Shown here piece after piece: positions 17,712 to 26,687 of a DNA stretch of 64,000 bases (position 1 is its first letter; each line of letters opens with the position of its first letter). The translations under genes were made by a program, and so were the position numbers. The notes under the pieces were generated by a model. It saw only the letters and a list, made by a program, of their open reading frames with translations. It was not told where the DNA came from and did no database searches. Location of the stretch: contig JAWLAY010000017.1 in NCBI GenBank assembly GCA_041395245.1, forward strand, positions 1 to 64,000, in the 5' to 3' direction. Origin of the DNA: Aquimonas sp041395245 (GTDB taxonomy: Bacteria; Pseudomonadota; Gammaproteobacteria; Xanthomonadales; Xanthomonadaceae).

Positions 17712-18674
17712 TCAACTACGCGCGTCCGGACTCGTTACCCGCACCTCCGCAAGCTGCTCACGGTAGCGCTGCAACAGCACACCGACGCGCTCGACGAAAA
17801 CCTGGGTCTCCGGATAAGGCGGCACACCGCCAAATCGATCTACCGCGCCCTCGCCGGCGTTGTATCCGGCCACCGCCAGCGAGATGTCGCCATCGAAACG
17901 CTTCAGCAGCCAAGCCAGGTAGGCCGCGCCACCAGCAATGTTCTGCTCGGCAGAGAACGGGTCGACCACGCCGAAACGCGCCGCCGTATCGGGCATGAGC
18001 TGCATCAAACCCTGCGCACCTTTGTTTGACAGCGCATTGAAGTTGAACGCGGATTCCGCATGAATCACCGCGCGGACCAACGCCTCCTCAACACCTTGAG
18101 CGGCACTCGCCCGACGAATCTCCTCGGCGAACGCAGTCGTGTTCAGACCCACACTGTTGAAATCGACGCTGCTGGCCACGCTGCAGGCGTAACAGGTTTC
18201 GATGTAGCTGAAAACCAGTTCCGCGCGCTGCCCAGCGGGACGTCGATTGGTGTAGTGGGTCACGCCATCCTTGACGTAGCGATACACTGCCCCGCGACTG
18301 ACCCGCGAACCGGCGGCCGCAGGTGCCTCCTTGGGCGGCTCGCTTTCCGCCGTCGAGGTACGAAACTCGACTCGCGGTCCACCTTGCGGCGTCGGCATCG
18401 ACGCCACGGCAGCGGGCGGATTCGCGACCGCCGCGCTTGCTGCGCCCGCCGAGCCGGAATTGCTACCGCGGCTGTACTTGATCGGCTTGCAATCGCGATA
18501 GCCAGTTCGATCACTCGTGAAGGCAGTTTCGCCTTGCGGACCAACACAGCGATACAAGTCGCCCGCCCACAATGATCCCCACGGAATCCACAGCAGACAG
18601 CCGATCCAAGCGAGAGGCGCAGCGCGCCTTCGGCCGACCTGCAGAGAATCGTGGCGCGGTGGGAGCGAATTCAT
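17712..18674 (-). CDS. lytic transglycosylase (SLT domain) with N-terminal DUF4124-like segment
   Basis: Predicted periplasmic enzyme that cleaves peptidoglycan glycan strands. A hydrophobic N-terminal segment (WIGCLLWIPWGSLWA) is followed by DLYRCVGPQGETAFTSD, a DUF4124-like pattern, and an Ala/Pro-rich linker. The C-terminal SLT domain has the catalytic Glu in IHAESAFN, followed by GLMQLMPDTA and the closing AGYNAGEGAV. ATG 18674 is chosen; 18689 is an alternative and the frame is open to 18764. Length about 320 aa. Confidence 0.87.
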   Translation of the reverse strand: MNSLPPRHDSLQVGRRRAAPLAWIGCLLWIPWGSLWAGDLYRCVGPQGETAFTSDRTGYRDCKPIKYSRGSNSGSAGAASAAVANPPAAVASMPTPQGGPRVEFRTSTAESEPPKEAPAAAGSRVSRGAVYRYVKDGVTHYTNRRPAGQRAELVFSYIETCYACSVASSVDFNSVGLNTTAFAEEIRRASAAQGVEEALVRAVIHAESAFNFNALSNKGAQGLMQLMPDTAARFGVVDPFSAEQNIAGGAAYLAWLLKRFDGDISLAVAGYNAGEGAVDRFGGVPPYPETQVFVERVGVLLQRYREQLAEVRVTSPDARS

Positions 18675-18840
18675 GGAGCGCAGTGTCATTCGGGCAGGCA
18701 AAAAAGCCAAGAGACCGTATGCGAACCTGTTCAACGCAAGGGGTTCCGCCGCACGGGCTGACACCGAAGTCGTGGGCAGCGGGTCGGGCGCTCGACCCGG
18801 GAGCCTTTAGAATGCTGCGCCATCACTCAGGGAGAATTTC

Positions 18841-19608
18841 ATGCAACTAGAGAATGTGCGCGCCGTCGTTACCGGCGGCGCCAGCGGCTTGGGTCTCGCC
18901 ACGGCGCGCCACCTCGTCGCCCACGGCGCGAAGGTCACGCTTCTGGATGTACAGGAAGAGCGCGGCATGGCCGCAGCGGCGCAACTGGGTCCGAACGCGA
19001 ACTTCCTGCGCACGGATGTCACCAGCGAGGCGGACGCCGTCGCGCGGATCAGCGAAGCCAAGGATCACATGCAAGGTCTCAACGTGGCCATCAATTGCGC
19101 GGGAATCCTCGGCGCCGGCCGCGTCCTTGGCAAGGAAGGCCCGATGCCACTGTCGCTGTTCGAAACCACCGTGCGGGTCAATCTGGTGGGCAGTTTCAAC
19201 ATCGCCAAGGCCGCGGCGAACCTGATGCAGCACAACGATGCGGACCAAGATGGCGGCCGCGGCGTGATCATCCATACCGCATCGGTCGCCGCCTATGAGG
19301 GCCAGATCGGACAGGCGGCCTACTCGGCCAGCAAAGGCGGTGTGGTTGGCATGACCTTGCCGATGGCCCGCGAGTTCGCGCGAATTGGCATTCGCGTGAT
19401 GACCGTGGCACCGGGTGTCTTTCATACGCCAATGGTCGACAGCATGCCTCCGGCCGTCTACGAATCCCTGTGCGCCCAGGTACCCTTCCCTTCTCGCCTC
19501 GGAACGGGCGAGGAGTTCGCAGAGACCATCGCGTTCATCCTGCAAAACGGCTACATGAATGGCAGCGTGATCCGGATGGATGGCGCAATTCGACTGGCTC
19601 CGAAATAA
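18841..19608 (+). CDS. SDR-family dehydrogenase, 3-hydroxyacyl-CoA dehydrogenase type II-like
   Basis: NAD-dependent short-chain dehydrogenase. The glycine-rich motif TGGASGLG is at residues 11-18, NCAG follows in the NAD-binding core, and the active site is Ser (HTASVAA) with YSASK. The sequence resembles the HSD10/type II 3-hydroxyacyl-CoA dehydrogenases used in fatty acid or branched-chain degradation. A clear AGGGAG site lies 7 nt upstream of the start. The ABC ATPase gene begins 9 nt after the stop, so the two are probably cotranscribed. Confidence 0.87.
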   Translation: MQLENVRAVVTGGASGLGLATARHLVAHGAKVTLLDVQEERGMAAAAQLGPNANFLRTDVTSEADAVARISEAKDHMQGLNVAINCAGILGAGRVLGKEGPMPLSLFETTVRVNLVGSFNIAKAAANLMQHNDADQDGGRGVIIHTASVAAYEGQIGQAAYSASKGGVVGMTLPMAREFARIGIRVMTVAPGVFHTPMVDSMPPAVYESLCAQVPFPSRLGTGEEFAETIAFILQNGYMNGSVIRMDGAIRLAPK

Positions 19609-19617
19609 GCCGCGACG

Positions 19618-20412
19618 ATGCAAGCGCCATTGATTGAACTCGATCACGCGACCGTGATGCGTGGCGAACAGCGTGCGCTGGACGCGCTCAGCCTTCGCGT
19701 CGATGCCCACGAAAGCATTGCCATTCTCGGCGCAAACGGTTCGGGCAAGTCCACCCTCATCAAGTTGCTGACGCGTGAGCTGTTCCCGCTCAACGACGAG
19801 GATCGCCCGCCGCTGAAGATTCTCGGCAAGAGTCGCTGGGTCACGGCAGACCTGCATGCGCAGTTGGGCATCGTCCACGCCGAACTCGCCGACTTGCTGC
19901 TATCGATTCCCGGCATGCGGGTTCGCGATGCGATCCTCGGTGGACTGTTGAACCGGCATGCCATCGACCCGGAGGCGCAGCCGGACGAGTCGATGCTCGC
20001 GCACATCCACGCGGTCGCCACGCGGGTATCCTGCGACGATCTGTTGGATCGACCCTTGACCGAGTTGTCTGCGGGGCAGCTTCGTCGCAGCCTGATCGCT
20101 CGTGCCATCGCGCATCAACCACGCACCCTGCTTCTGGATGAACCCGCCAACGGACTGGACCTGCAGGCGCGACAGGAACTGGATGGGATCCTCCGCCGTC
20201 TTCAGAAAGAAGGCGTCGGCATCTGGCTGATTACCCATCACATCGAAGAGATCCCTGAGTTCATCGAACGGGTGGTCGTCCTCCGTCAAGGTCGACTGCT
20301 GGCCGATGGGAACAAGTCCAGCGTGTTGACAGCAGCGCAGCTGAGCGAGGCCTTTGGCCTCGACGTGGATGTCTTCCAGAAAGGGCAGCGCTGGTACGCC
20401 AGCGCTCGCTGA
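19618..20412 (+). CDS. ABC transporter ATP-binding protein, ModF-like
   Basis: A 264-aa ATPase with Walker A GANGSGKST at residues 38-46, signature LSAGQLRRS, Walker B LLLDEPANGLD and the switch histidine in LITHHIEE. The order and the insert after Walker A resemble stand-alone ModF/YkpA-like ATPases. No permease or binding protein is encoded nearby, so the transported substrate, if any, is unknown. Confidence 0.85.
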   Translation: MQAPLIELDHATVMRGEQRALDALSLRVDAHESIAILGANGSGKSTLIKLLTRELFPLNDEDRPPLKILGKSRWVTADLHAQLGIVHAELADLLLSIPGMRVRDAILGGLLNRHAIDPEAQPDESMLAHIHAVATRVSCDDLLDRPLTELSAGQLRRSLIARAIAHQPRTLLLDEPANGLDLQARQELDGILRRLQKEGVGIWLITHHIEEIPEFIERVVVLRQGRLLADGNKSSVLTAAQLSEAFGLDVDVFQKGQRWYASAR

Positions 20413-20418
20413 AAAAAC

Positions 20419-20445
20419 AAGAGGCGGCCCACGGCCGCCTCTTGT
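20419..20445 (-). terminator. rho-independent terminator for the CsgG-like gene
   Basis: Stem CAAGAGGCGGCC with GGCCGCCTCTTG around a CAC loop. On the minus strand it is followed by six T residues (A run 20413-20418 on the plus strand), so it ends the minus-strand gene starting at 21185. It may also act weakly for the convergent ABC gene. Confidence 0.8.
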
Positions 20446-20468
20446 CCTCTCACCCCTTGCAGGTTGCC

Positions 20469-21185
20469 TCAGTCGACGTCGAGCGAACCACGGCTGCGAT
20501 CGCGACGGCGGTCATCGGCCGCATCGAACTCGGATTCGCAACCGTTCTGCTTGACCATCACACACTCCAGATAGTCTGTCGTCATGATGATCGCGGCCCG
20601 GATCGCCTTGCCCGCCGGGGTGTTCTTCTCGTTGGACAGCGCGCCGCCAAAACCACCGCGCGAAATACCAAGGCTCATGCCACCGCCTTTGGCTTCACCC
20701 TCGATGGTGCGAACGAACTCGATCTCGCCTGTCGTCGCATTGACCACGCGGATATCCACCGCCAGATAAGCCTTCTCGGACTTTCCGCCGACCGAGATAC
20801 CACGGAAGCTGAGGCCGCCGCCGGTGCTCTGGACGTCTTCCTCGTAGGCCGTCACGGTGCCCATCACCAGGTAGTCAGCGCCCGTCAACTGACCGATGCG
20901 CGCACCCGACCCGGAACGAACACGACCCGAAGCCGCCAGATCCTGCTCACTCAATACCGACTCCAGCTTGCTGCGCTCAACGACGTTGAACGCGCGGGTT
21001 GCCACCAACTCGTTGGACAGCATGCCGGACAACTCCCAGCCCACGCCGCCACGCCACCAGCCTGCACCGGACTCGTTCTTGAACTCAGCGACGGCAACCG
21101 TCACTCGCTCCCCACGCGCTTCTGCCACCGAGGTCGACAACAAGGTCGCCAACGTCAAACCCAAGGCCACTCCGAACTTCGTCAT
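20469..21185 (-). CDS. CsgG/HfaB-family secreted protein
   Basis: A 238-aa exported protein. A signal peptide (FGVALGLTLATLLSTSVAEA) precedes a CsgG-like fold: VTVAVAEFKNES near the start, WELSGMLSNELV, FNVVERSKLESVL and LTGADYLVMGTVTAYEED. In E. coli CsgG is the outer-membrane pore for curli; related proteins are peptidoglycan- or fimbria-associated. No lipobox cysteine is seen after the signal peptide, and no csgA/B/E/F genes are nearby, so a curli role is not supported. It is monocistronic with its own terminator. Confidence 0.75.
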   Translation of the reverse strand: MTKFGVALGLTLATLLSTSVAEARGERVTVAVAEFKNESGAGWWRGGVGWELSGMLSNELVATRAFNVVERSKLESVLSEQDLAASGRVRSGSGARIGQLTGADYLVMGTVTAYEEDVQSTGGGLSFRGISVGGKSEKAYLAVDIRVVNATTGEIEFVRTIEGEAKGGGMSLGISRGGFGGALSNEKNTPAGKAIRAAIIMTTDYLECVMVKQNGCESEFDAADDRRRDRSRGSLDVD

Positions 21186-21342
21186 GTTTTGATCTCCCGA
21201 TCACCAGTCAAACCGCTTGATGAGGCCCCTACCTCACCCCCAGAAAACGTGGCGCAAGACGGTCTGCTTGCGCAGAACCTCGCACCTGCTGCACTACATA
21301 CGAGAAACGAGCCCACAATCGGCCATGCGACGACGCCCCTCA

Positions 21343-21378
21343 CGAATGCGCAACATACGTCAAAGCATGACGCATTCG
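21343..21378. repeat. nested inverted repeats in the intergenic region
   Basis: Perfect 8-bp arms CGAATGCG (21343-21350) and CGCATTCG (21371-21378) enclose a second dyad, CGTCA-N5-TGACG (21358-21372). The element lies between the divergent CsgG-like gene and the small gene at 21461. It could be an operator or an RNA hairpin; no factor can be named. Confidence 0.5.
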
Positions 21379-21460
21379 GACATTTTGTGACACATACCTG
21401 TAGCCACGGCTCGTCATACGGCGGATAATTGGCGTTCGATTCTCGTCATCGAGCCCCATC

Positions 21461-21898
21461 ATGAAGCTCTTGCTGCAAATTCTCGTTGCGCTGCGTTACC
21501 TGCAACTTCGTCGCCAAACGCGCGAGATGGTCCAGATCGTTGAGCAATTGCCCAACAGTACGCGCTCGGCTGTCGCTACGCTCGCCATGAGCGAAATCGA
21601 AAACGCCGCGCGCGCTGCCGTGCCCCATCTGCACGGCAGCGCGCAGCTTGATCGGTACCAGCCATGGGGTGATGCCGCCGACGCGGCCTTTGCCAAGGCG
21701 CGGTCAAGCATCACGCAGTTGAAGCTGCGCGGGATTGCGCTGTGGATCGCGGTGATCTATCACGAAACCCGCGAATCGCCGCGCGAAGGCATGCGGCAGG
21801 TTCATCGCGATGTGCTGGGCATGATCGCTACGCTGAAGTCGGCCCCCGCCACTACGGCGCGGCCCGCCTGGCATCGGCACGCCAAGCAGAATCTCTGA
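21461..21898 (+). CDS. hypothetical protein
   Basis: A 145-aa protein of no recognised family. It begins MKLLLQILVALRYLQLRRQT and is mostly helical, with SAVATLAMSEIENAARAAVP and a central WGDAADAAFAKARSSI segment, ending in a basic tail. There is no clear signal peptide cleavage site, although the first 14 residues are hydrophobic. It lies alone between the CsgG-like gene and a convergent SDR gene. Coding is supported by length and amino-acid composition only. Confidence 0.5.
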   Translation: MKLLLQILVALRYLQLRRQTREMVQIVEQLPNSTRSAVATLAMSEIENAARAAVPHLHGSAQLDRYQPWGDAADAAFAKARSSITQLKLRGIALWIAVIYHETRESPREGMRQVHRDVLGMIATLKSAPATTARPAWHRHAKQNL

Positions 21899-21933
21899 TC
21901 CACCAATTCGTGCCGCGCCAGACCCTGATCGCC

Positions 21934-22713
21934 TCAGGGCTGGCGAACGTCGCAGACCACCTGCTGACCGAAGTCTGGACGTTCCAGCCATGCCAGCAAC
22001 TGCATGGCAGTGGTTTCCGGCGTGCTAAGGCTTCCGCTCGAATGCAGGTTCGAGAAGTCCTTCTGTGCCGCGAATTCCGCCGGTGAAGCACCGCGCAACT
22101 GGCGCTGCATCGACGTATCGATAACGCCCGGCGCAATCGATACCACGCGCGCGCCGAGAGGCTTGGCTGACTCCTCCAAGGCAAGTACGCGTGCGAAATG
22201 GTCCAGGCCTGCCTTGGCGGCGCAATAAGCCGCAGTGCCGGCCATGGCGCGACGACCCAGGCCCGAGGAAATGTTCATGATTTGCACGCTCGGCGCATGA
22301 CCCGCCCGGTGTCGCGCGTCACGGGCGGCCAGCAACGCCGACGAAAGCAACATTGGCGCCTCCAGGCCGACACGCAAGACCGCCTCGATGTGCGAGGCCG
22401 CCTGTCCCGAAAGGTCGCGCGGCGTCTCCAGCACAGCGGCGTTGTTGATCAACACCCAGCGGCGCGCGTTCGCCTGATCGCCTTGCAGCAACCAATCACC
22501 AAGCCGCTCGGCGACCGCGGCCGCATTGCCAAGGTCGACTCGCCAGGTCTCTCGACCACTGCCGTTCACCGATTCACCCAGCAACGATTCGGTGCAGGGC
22601 TGGCGCGCCATACCCAAAAGCAATCGGTCGAGCCGCTGCGCCTGCTGACACAGCGCCGCACCCAGCCCTCGCGAGCAGCCGGTGACGATGAAAACCTCGT
22701 TGATATCCGCCAT
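21934..22713 (-). CDS. SDR-family oxidoreductase (sepiapterin/benzil reductase-like)
   Basis: NAD(P)-dependent short-chain dehydrogenase. TGCSRGLG near residue 11, INNAAV in the core, Ser in IMNISSGLG and YCAAK form the cofactor site and catalytic triad. The layout is closest to sepiapterin reductase/YueD-type proteins. ATG 22713 gives 259 aa; the frame is open 30 nt further. It is divergent from the M36 protease gene across a 69-nt gap that holds a large inverted repeat. Confidence 0.85.
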   Translation of the reverse strand: MADINEVFIVTGCSRGLGAALCQQAQRLDRLLLGMARQPCTESLLGESVNGSGRETWRVDLGNAAAVAERLGDWLLQGDQANARRWVLINNAAVLETPRDLSGQAASHIEAVLRVGLEAPMLLSSALLAARDARHRAGHAPSVQIMNISSGLGRRAMAGTAAYCAAKAGLDHFARVLALEESAKPLGARVVSIAPGVIDTSMQRQLRGASPAEFAAQKDFSNLHSSGSLSTPETTAMQLLAWLERPDFGQQVVCDVRQP

Positions 22714-22741
22714 GCCGATTCCTTGGTCTTGCGTCGACGGC

Positions 22742-22778
22742 ACAGCCTAACCCGTCGCATCAATCCGGGTTAGGCTGT
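22742..22778. promoter_or_regulatory. perfect 12-bp inverted repeat between divergent genes
   Basis: ACAGCCTAACCC (22742-22753) and GGGTTAGGCTGT (22767-22778) are exact reverse complements with a 13-nt spacer. The right arm ends 4 nt before the ATG of the M36 protease gene, where a Shine-Dalgarno site would be expected. The repeat could be an operator shared by the divergent genes or a hairpin that blocks translation. Confidence 0.6.
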
Positions 22779-22782
22779 CGGC

Positions 22783-25700
22783 ATGCGCCTCGTTCCGCTA
22801 TCCCTTGCAGCCAGCGCCCTCGTGATTGCAGCAGGCTTGCTGCGCAGCCTAGCCGTCTCGGCAGATGAGGCCGTGCACGCGCCACGACTTGTGCTGCATT
22901 CGACCGTGGCCGGAACAGCTTCTGCCGCACCCCGCAACCGCGATCAGTGGGAGCACGCCGCCCGCGAGGCACTGCGTGTCGTGGACCAGGCGAATGCGGC
23001 GCCAAACACCACGCGAGTTGCGAATCTCTTCGACCCACTGCCCAACGGTGCCATGCTGGTTCGTTTTCAAACCCTGCGCCAAGGCATTGCCATTTTTCAG
23101 GAAGACGCCGCGGTTCTGCTCAATGCCGATGGCAACGCCATCGCCACACGCACCGCGACGATCGATCACGCGAGCAACGACCGAACCACCACGTTGCCGC
23201 TCTGGCAGCTGTCCGCCGAACACGCGCTGGCACTGGTTGCCGACCAATTGGCCGAGCGGCTGCCGACCAATGTGCTTCCCCAACAGCAGGCCGACTGGCT
23301 GCGCTTTGGAACGGGACCCCACGCAAGTCGCGTCAAGCAGACATGGTTCCGCGAGCATGGCAGCTTGCGCGCCGCGTGGTACATCGAAGCCTGGCTGCGC
23401 GACACCGCGGATGACACCACAGATCTGCATGGACTGGTCATCGATGCCACCGACGGGCGCGTGCTATGGCAAGCCGCGCTGCAGGCCGAGCACGCGTTCA
23501 CGTGGCGCGTGTTGCGCGACGATTCTTCGCCCCATCGTCCGTTGCCAGGACCGCAAGGCCGACAGGATTTCCCGCATCCTACCGGCGTACCCGACGGCTT
23601 CGTGCCCACGCTCGATACCACCCAGGACATCACTCTGTCCTCGACGCCGTTACAGCCGCTATGGCCGGACACGTCCTTCAACGATCCTTGGCTGAACGCC
23701 GGTGGATTGCCGTCGCTCGGGAACAATGCCCGTGTGTACGCCGATCTCAGTCCACCCGATGGATGGAATGCCGGTGATGTCGAACTGTTGCCCACAGCAG
23801 CGGACGCATTCCGCCCGGCGTTCAATCCTGACCTTCCGCCACTGCTGCCGTCGTCGCAACTCGACGCCGCGCTGGCCCAGGCGTTCTACACCGTCAATCA
23901 ATTGCACGACTGGTTCTATGTGGCCGGATTCAACGAACAGGCGGGCAATGGTCAGCAGAACAACTACGGGCGCGGCGGATTGGACAACGATGCGCCCTTG
24001 ATTGAGATCCATGACTTCAGCGGGCGCAACAACGCCAACATGGCCACGCCTTCCGACGGCGGCACGCCACGACTCCAGGTCATGCCCTGGGCGGCGCGCC
24101 GAATCGCGTCCTTGAGCCTTGTCGGCAGTGCCGAACCATGGCCTGTGATCGCGGCCGACTTCGGTCAAGCCGCTTTCGACCTGCAAGCGGAGGTTGCCCT
24201 ACCAGCAAATGGCGAAGACGGCTGCACATCGCTTTCGTCCCTGTCCGCGCCCGTATTGCTGCTGCGCCAGTCCGTCTGCAACACCATCGAACAGGCCCGC
24301 CAAGCGGCCGACGCCGGAGCCATCGCCGTTCTGATCGACACAGGTGCCGATGTCGGCTACCCGTCGTTGTCTGACGATGGCGGGCTGCATCCCGACCTCG
24401 CTGTTCTCGGCCTGCGTAAAGCAGATGGGGATGGCTTGCGACAGTTGATCGCACAGCAGGCAACGAACGTCGACATGCAGCGACAAACGCTGCCCGAGCC
24501 GGTGGCGTCGATGGACGCCAGTTTGATCGCGCACGAGTACGGCCACTTCGTCAGCAATCGCCTGATCGCCGACGGCACCGGCCTGAGCAATCTCCAGGGC
24601 AGAAGTCTGGGCGAAGGTTGGGCCGATTTTCATGCACTTCTTTGGCTGACCCAGGCAACGGATACGAACGTCGACAGCAACCGTAACTTTCTCGGCAGCT
24701 ATGCGGTCATGAGCTATGCCGCGGCAGGGCTGCAGCCCGCCTACAGCCGTGATGCAGCCTACTTCGGCATTCGCCGGTTTCCCTACTCGAGTGATCCGGC
24801 GAAAAACCCGCTTCGCTTTCGCCACATCATTCGTGGCGAAGCATTGCCTGAATTCGCGCCACGCAGCCCGCAGACCCTGTCCAACGACAACGCGCAGGTT
24901 CACAACGCGGGCGAGGTCTGGGCCAGCATGCTGTGGGATTGTTACGCCGCACTGCTTCGCGACACCCAGCTACCGATGCCACGGCGCGACTTTGACGCCA
25001 CCCAGCGTCAGATGACCGAGTACCTGCTTGGCGCCTACACCCTGACGCCACCGCAACCGACCTACACTGAAGCGCGCGATGCCCTGCTCGCGGTCATCGC
25101 TGCCAGCGACGCGCGCGACTTGCAGCTCTGCGGGACGGCCTTTGCGCAGCGCGGTGCCGGTTTGCGTGCGCAGGCAGCGCGCCGCGACACGCTCTCCAAC
25201 ATCGGGGTGATCGAAAGTGAGGCGGACGGCGGCGATCTCGACATTGCCGATGTCACACTGACCCCGCTAGTCGACTGCGATGCGGACGGCTTTGTCGACG
25301 AATCCGAAACGGCACTGTTGCGCTTCCGGGTGATCAATTCCGGCACGCAAGCGCTGCAGGACAGTCGCGTCGATATCACGACCCTGTCCGGTGAACTGGA
25401 CTGGCTGGATCCTCCTACCCTCGTGCTCCCTGCACTCGCGGCGCGCGAGCACGTCGCGGTGCAGCGGCACGTGCAGTTGCAGTCGAGTGCCAATCCCATC
25501 GAGCTGAGTTTCGAAATCACTCCGGATGACGACGCCCTGCCGTTCGAGACCGGCCTGATCCGTAAACAGAGCTGGGCCACGCAACTGGACGTCAGCCCGC
25601 AGGGCAGTGCGATTGAACGCTTTGATCTGGCCCCATTGACGTGGACAACCGTGATTGAGCCGGTTGCGGAAAGCCAGCTTGACCCGGAGCAGGCACGCTG

Positions 25701-26259
25701 GCGCCAGCAGGCGGAGTCGGCGCTGATGGGCCACGCGCACGGTCCCAGCGCAACGGCAGCGGGCGCGAGCTGGTTGATATCGCCGCCGATTGACGTCAGT
25801 CCGCAAGCCGACTTCAGCCTGTATTTCGAGGCTCGCCATCAGTTCGAGGCGGACACCCAGCATGCCTACGACGGCGGCGTCATCGAAGTCAGTCTGGACA
25901 ACGGCCAGACCTGGCTGGATGCCAGCACCGTGGCCAGCCTGTCGCCCGCCTACAACGGTGTAATCAGCGATTGCTGCGACAACCCAGGCAGTGGTCGACC
26001 CGCCTATACCGGCCGGTCAGGCGAGGACACCAATGTCTATGTCGCGCATCGCCTGCAGTTCGGGCGCAGCCTGGAGGGACAGCGCATCCAGCTTCGCTTT
26101 GGCCTGCTGAGCGATGCCGCCGTCGCTGCGGAAGGTTGGCACATCGACAACGTCGCTCTGGAAAATGCGCTCAACGCGCCGTTTGCCGAAGTCATCCCGA
26201 ATCGACCCGCCTGCCGCGCGGGCTATCTGTTCAGTGACCGCTTCGAATCCATCTACTGA
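22783..26259 (+). CDS. secreted M36 (fungalysin-like) metallopeptidase with PA domain
   Basis: A 1158-aa exported protease. A signal peptide (PLSLAASALVIAAGLL) and an FTP-like propeptide fill the first part. The catalytic zinc motif HEYGH is near residue 583, with the third ligand Glu in GEGWADFH near 610. A PA-type insert (SAPVLLLRQSVCN, AGAIAVLID) lies between about 465 and 550, just before the catalytic motif. The region after about 830 (CDADGFVDESETALLRF, then beta-rich repeats) is probably for attachment or secretion. The protein ends in YLFSDRFESIY, a variant of the GFE-type tail. Confidence 0.88.
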   Translation: MRLVPLSLAASALVIAAGLLRSLAVSADEAVHAPRLVLHSTVAGTASAAPRNRDQWEHAAREALRVVDQANAAPNTTRVANLFDPLPNGAMLVRFQTLRQGIAIFQEDAAVLLNADGNAIATRTATIDHASNDRTTTLPLWQLSAEHALALVADQLAERLPTNVLPQQQADWLRFGTGPHASRVKQTWFREHGSLRAAWYIEAWLRDTADDTTDLHGLVIDATDGRVLWQAALQAEHAFTWRVLRDDSSPHRPLPGPQGRQDFPHPTGVPDGFVPTLDTTQDITLSSTPLQPLWPDTSFNDPWLNAGGLPSLGNNARVYADLSPPDGWNAGDVELLPTAADAFRPAFNPDLPPLLPSSQLDAALAQAFYTVNQLHDWFYVAGFNEQAGNGQQNNYGRGGLDNDAPLIEIHDFSGRNNANMATPSDGGTPRLQVMPWAARRIASLSLVGSAEPWPVIAADFGQAAFDLQAEVALPANGEDGCTSLSSLSAPVLLLRQSVCNTIEQARQAADAGAIAVLIDTGADVGYPSLSDDGGLHPDLAVLGLRKADGDGLRQLIAQQATNVDMQRQTLPEPVASMDASLIAHEYGHFVSNRLIADGTGLSNLQGRSLGEGWADFHALLWLTQATDTNVDSNRNFLGSYAVMSYAAAGLQPAYSRDAAYFGIRRFPYSSDPAKNPLRFRHIIRGEALPEFAPRSPQTLSNDNAQVHNAGEVWASMLWDCYAALLRDTQLPMPRRDFDATQRQMTEYLLGAYTLTPPQPTYTEARDALLAVIAASDARDLQLCGTAFAQRGAGLRAQAARRDTLSNIGVIESEADGGDLDIADVTLTPLVDCDADGFVDESETALLRFRVINSGTQALQDSRVDITTLSGELDWLDPPTLVLPALAAREHVAVQRHVQLQSSANPIELSFEITPDDDALPFETGLIRKQSWATQLDVSPQGSAIERFDLAPLTWTTVIEPVAESQLDPEQARWRQQAESALMGHAHGPSATAAGASWLISPPIDVSPQADFSLYFEARHQFEADTQHAYDGGVIEVSLDNGQTWLDASTVASLSPAYNGVISDCCDNPGSGRPAYTGRSGEDTNVYVAHRLQFGRSLEGQRIQLRFGLLSDAAVAAEGWHIDNVALENALNAPFAEVIPNRPACRAGYLFSDRFESIY

Positions 26260-26276
26260 CCAAGGACACCCGCCCC

Positions 26277-26687
26277 ATGCGTCAACGTCTGGACATCTGG
26301 CTGCTCGCCGCCGCCTGCGTCAGCCTGCTGCTGATCACCATGCTGCATCTGTTCGCCTTCGCGAATCTCGACAGCGCACTGGACCAGCTACCGGTGCGCA
26401 GCCAGTTGCTGGATGTGCTGCGCGGCTCGTGGGTGCTGTATGCGGCCCATCTGTTGATCGCCGCGCTGTTGTGCGCACTGAGCGCGATCTGGCCCGCGCG
26501 CTTCGGCCGCGGCCTGCGTGCAGCACTGGCGCTGTGGATGAGCATCGACGCCGGTCTGATGTTCTACTTCGTCGGCGTGTTTCTGGGGTCCGTACTGACC
26601 ACCGCCGTGGCCATCATCCTGTTGATCGCGGCTGCCCTGCCGGTCCAGCAGGGCAGCGCGAAAACGACTCACTCGAAGCCGTCGTAG
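26277..26687 (+). CDS. small four-helix membrane protein, unknown function
   Basis: A 136-aa protein with four predicted membrane segments (WLLAAACVSLLLITMLHLF, WVLYAAHLLIAALLCALSAI, ALALWMSIDAGLMFYFVGVF, VLTTAVAIILLIAAALPV) and a short polar tail. No family is recognised. It begins 17 nt after the M36 protease stop and may be cotranscribed with it. Its last 19 nt overlap the 3' end of the convergent sugar dehydrogenase gene. Confidence 0.65.
   Translation: MRQRLDIWLLAAACVSLLLITMLHLFAFANLDSALDQLPVRSQLLDVLRGSWVLYAAHLLIAALLCALSAIWPARFGRGLRAALALWMSIDAGLMFYFVGVFLGSVLTTAVAIILLIAAALPVQQGSAKTTHSKPS

Noticed and set aside
20442..21428. A 328-codon open frame on the plus strand
   Set aside because: It covers the CsgG-like gene in antisense and crosses its terminator; composition is not protein-like.
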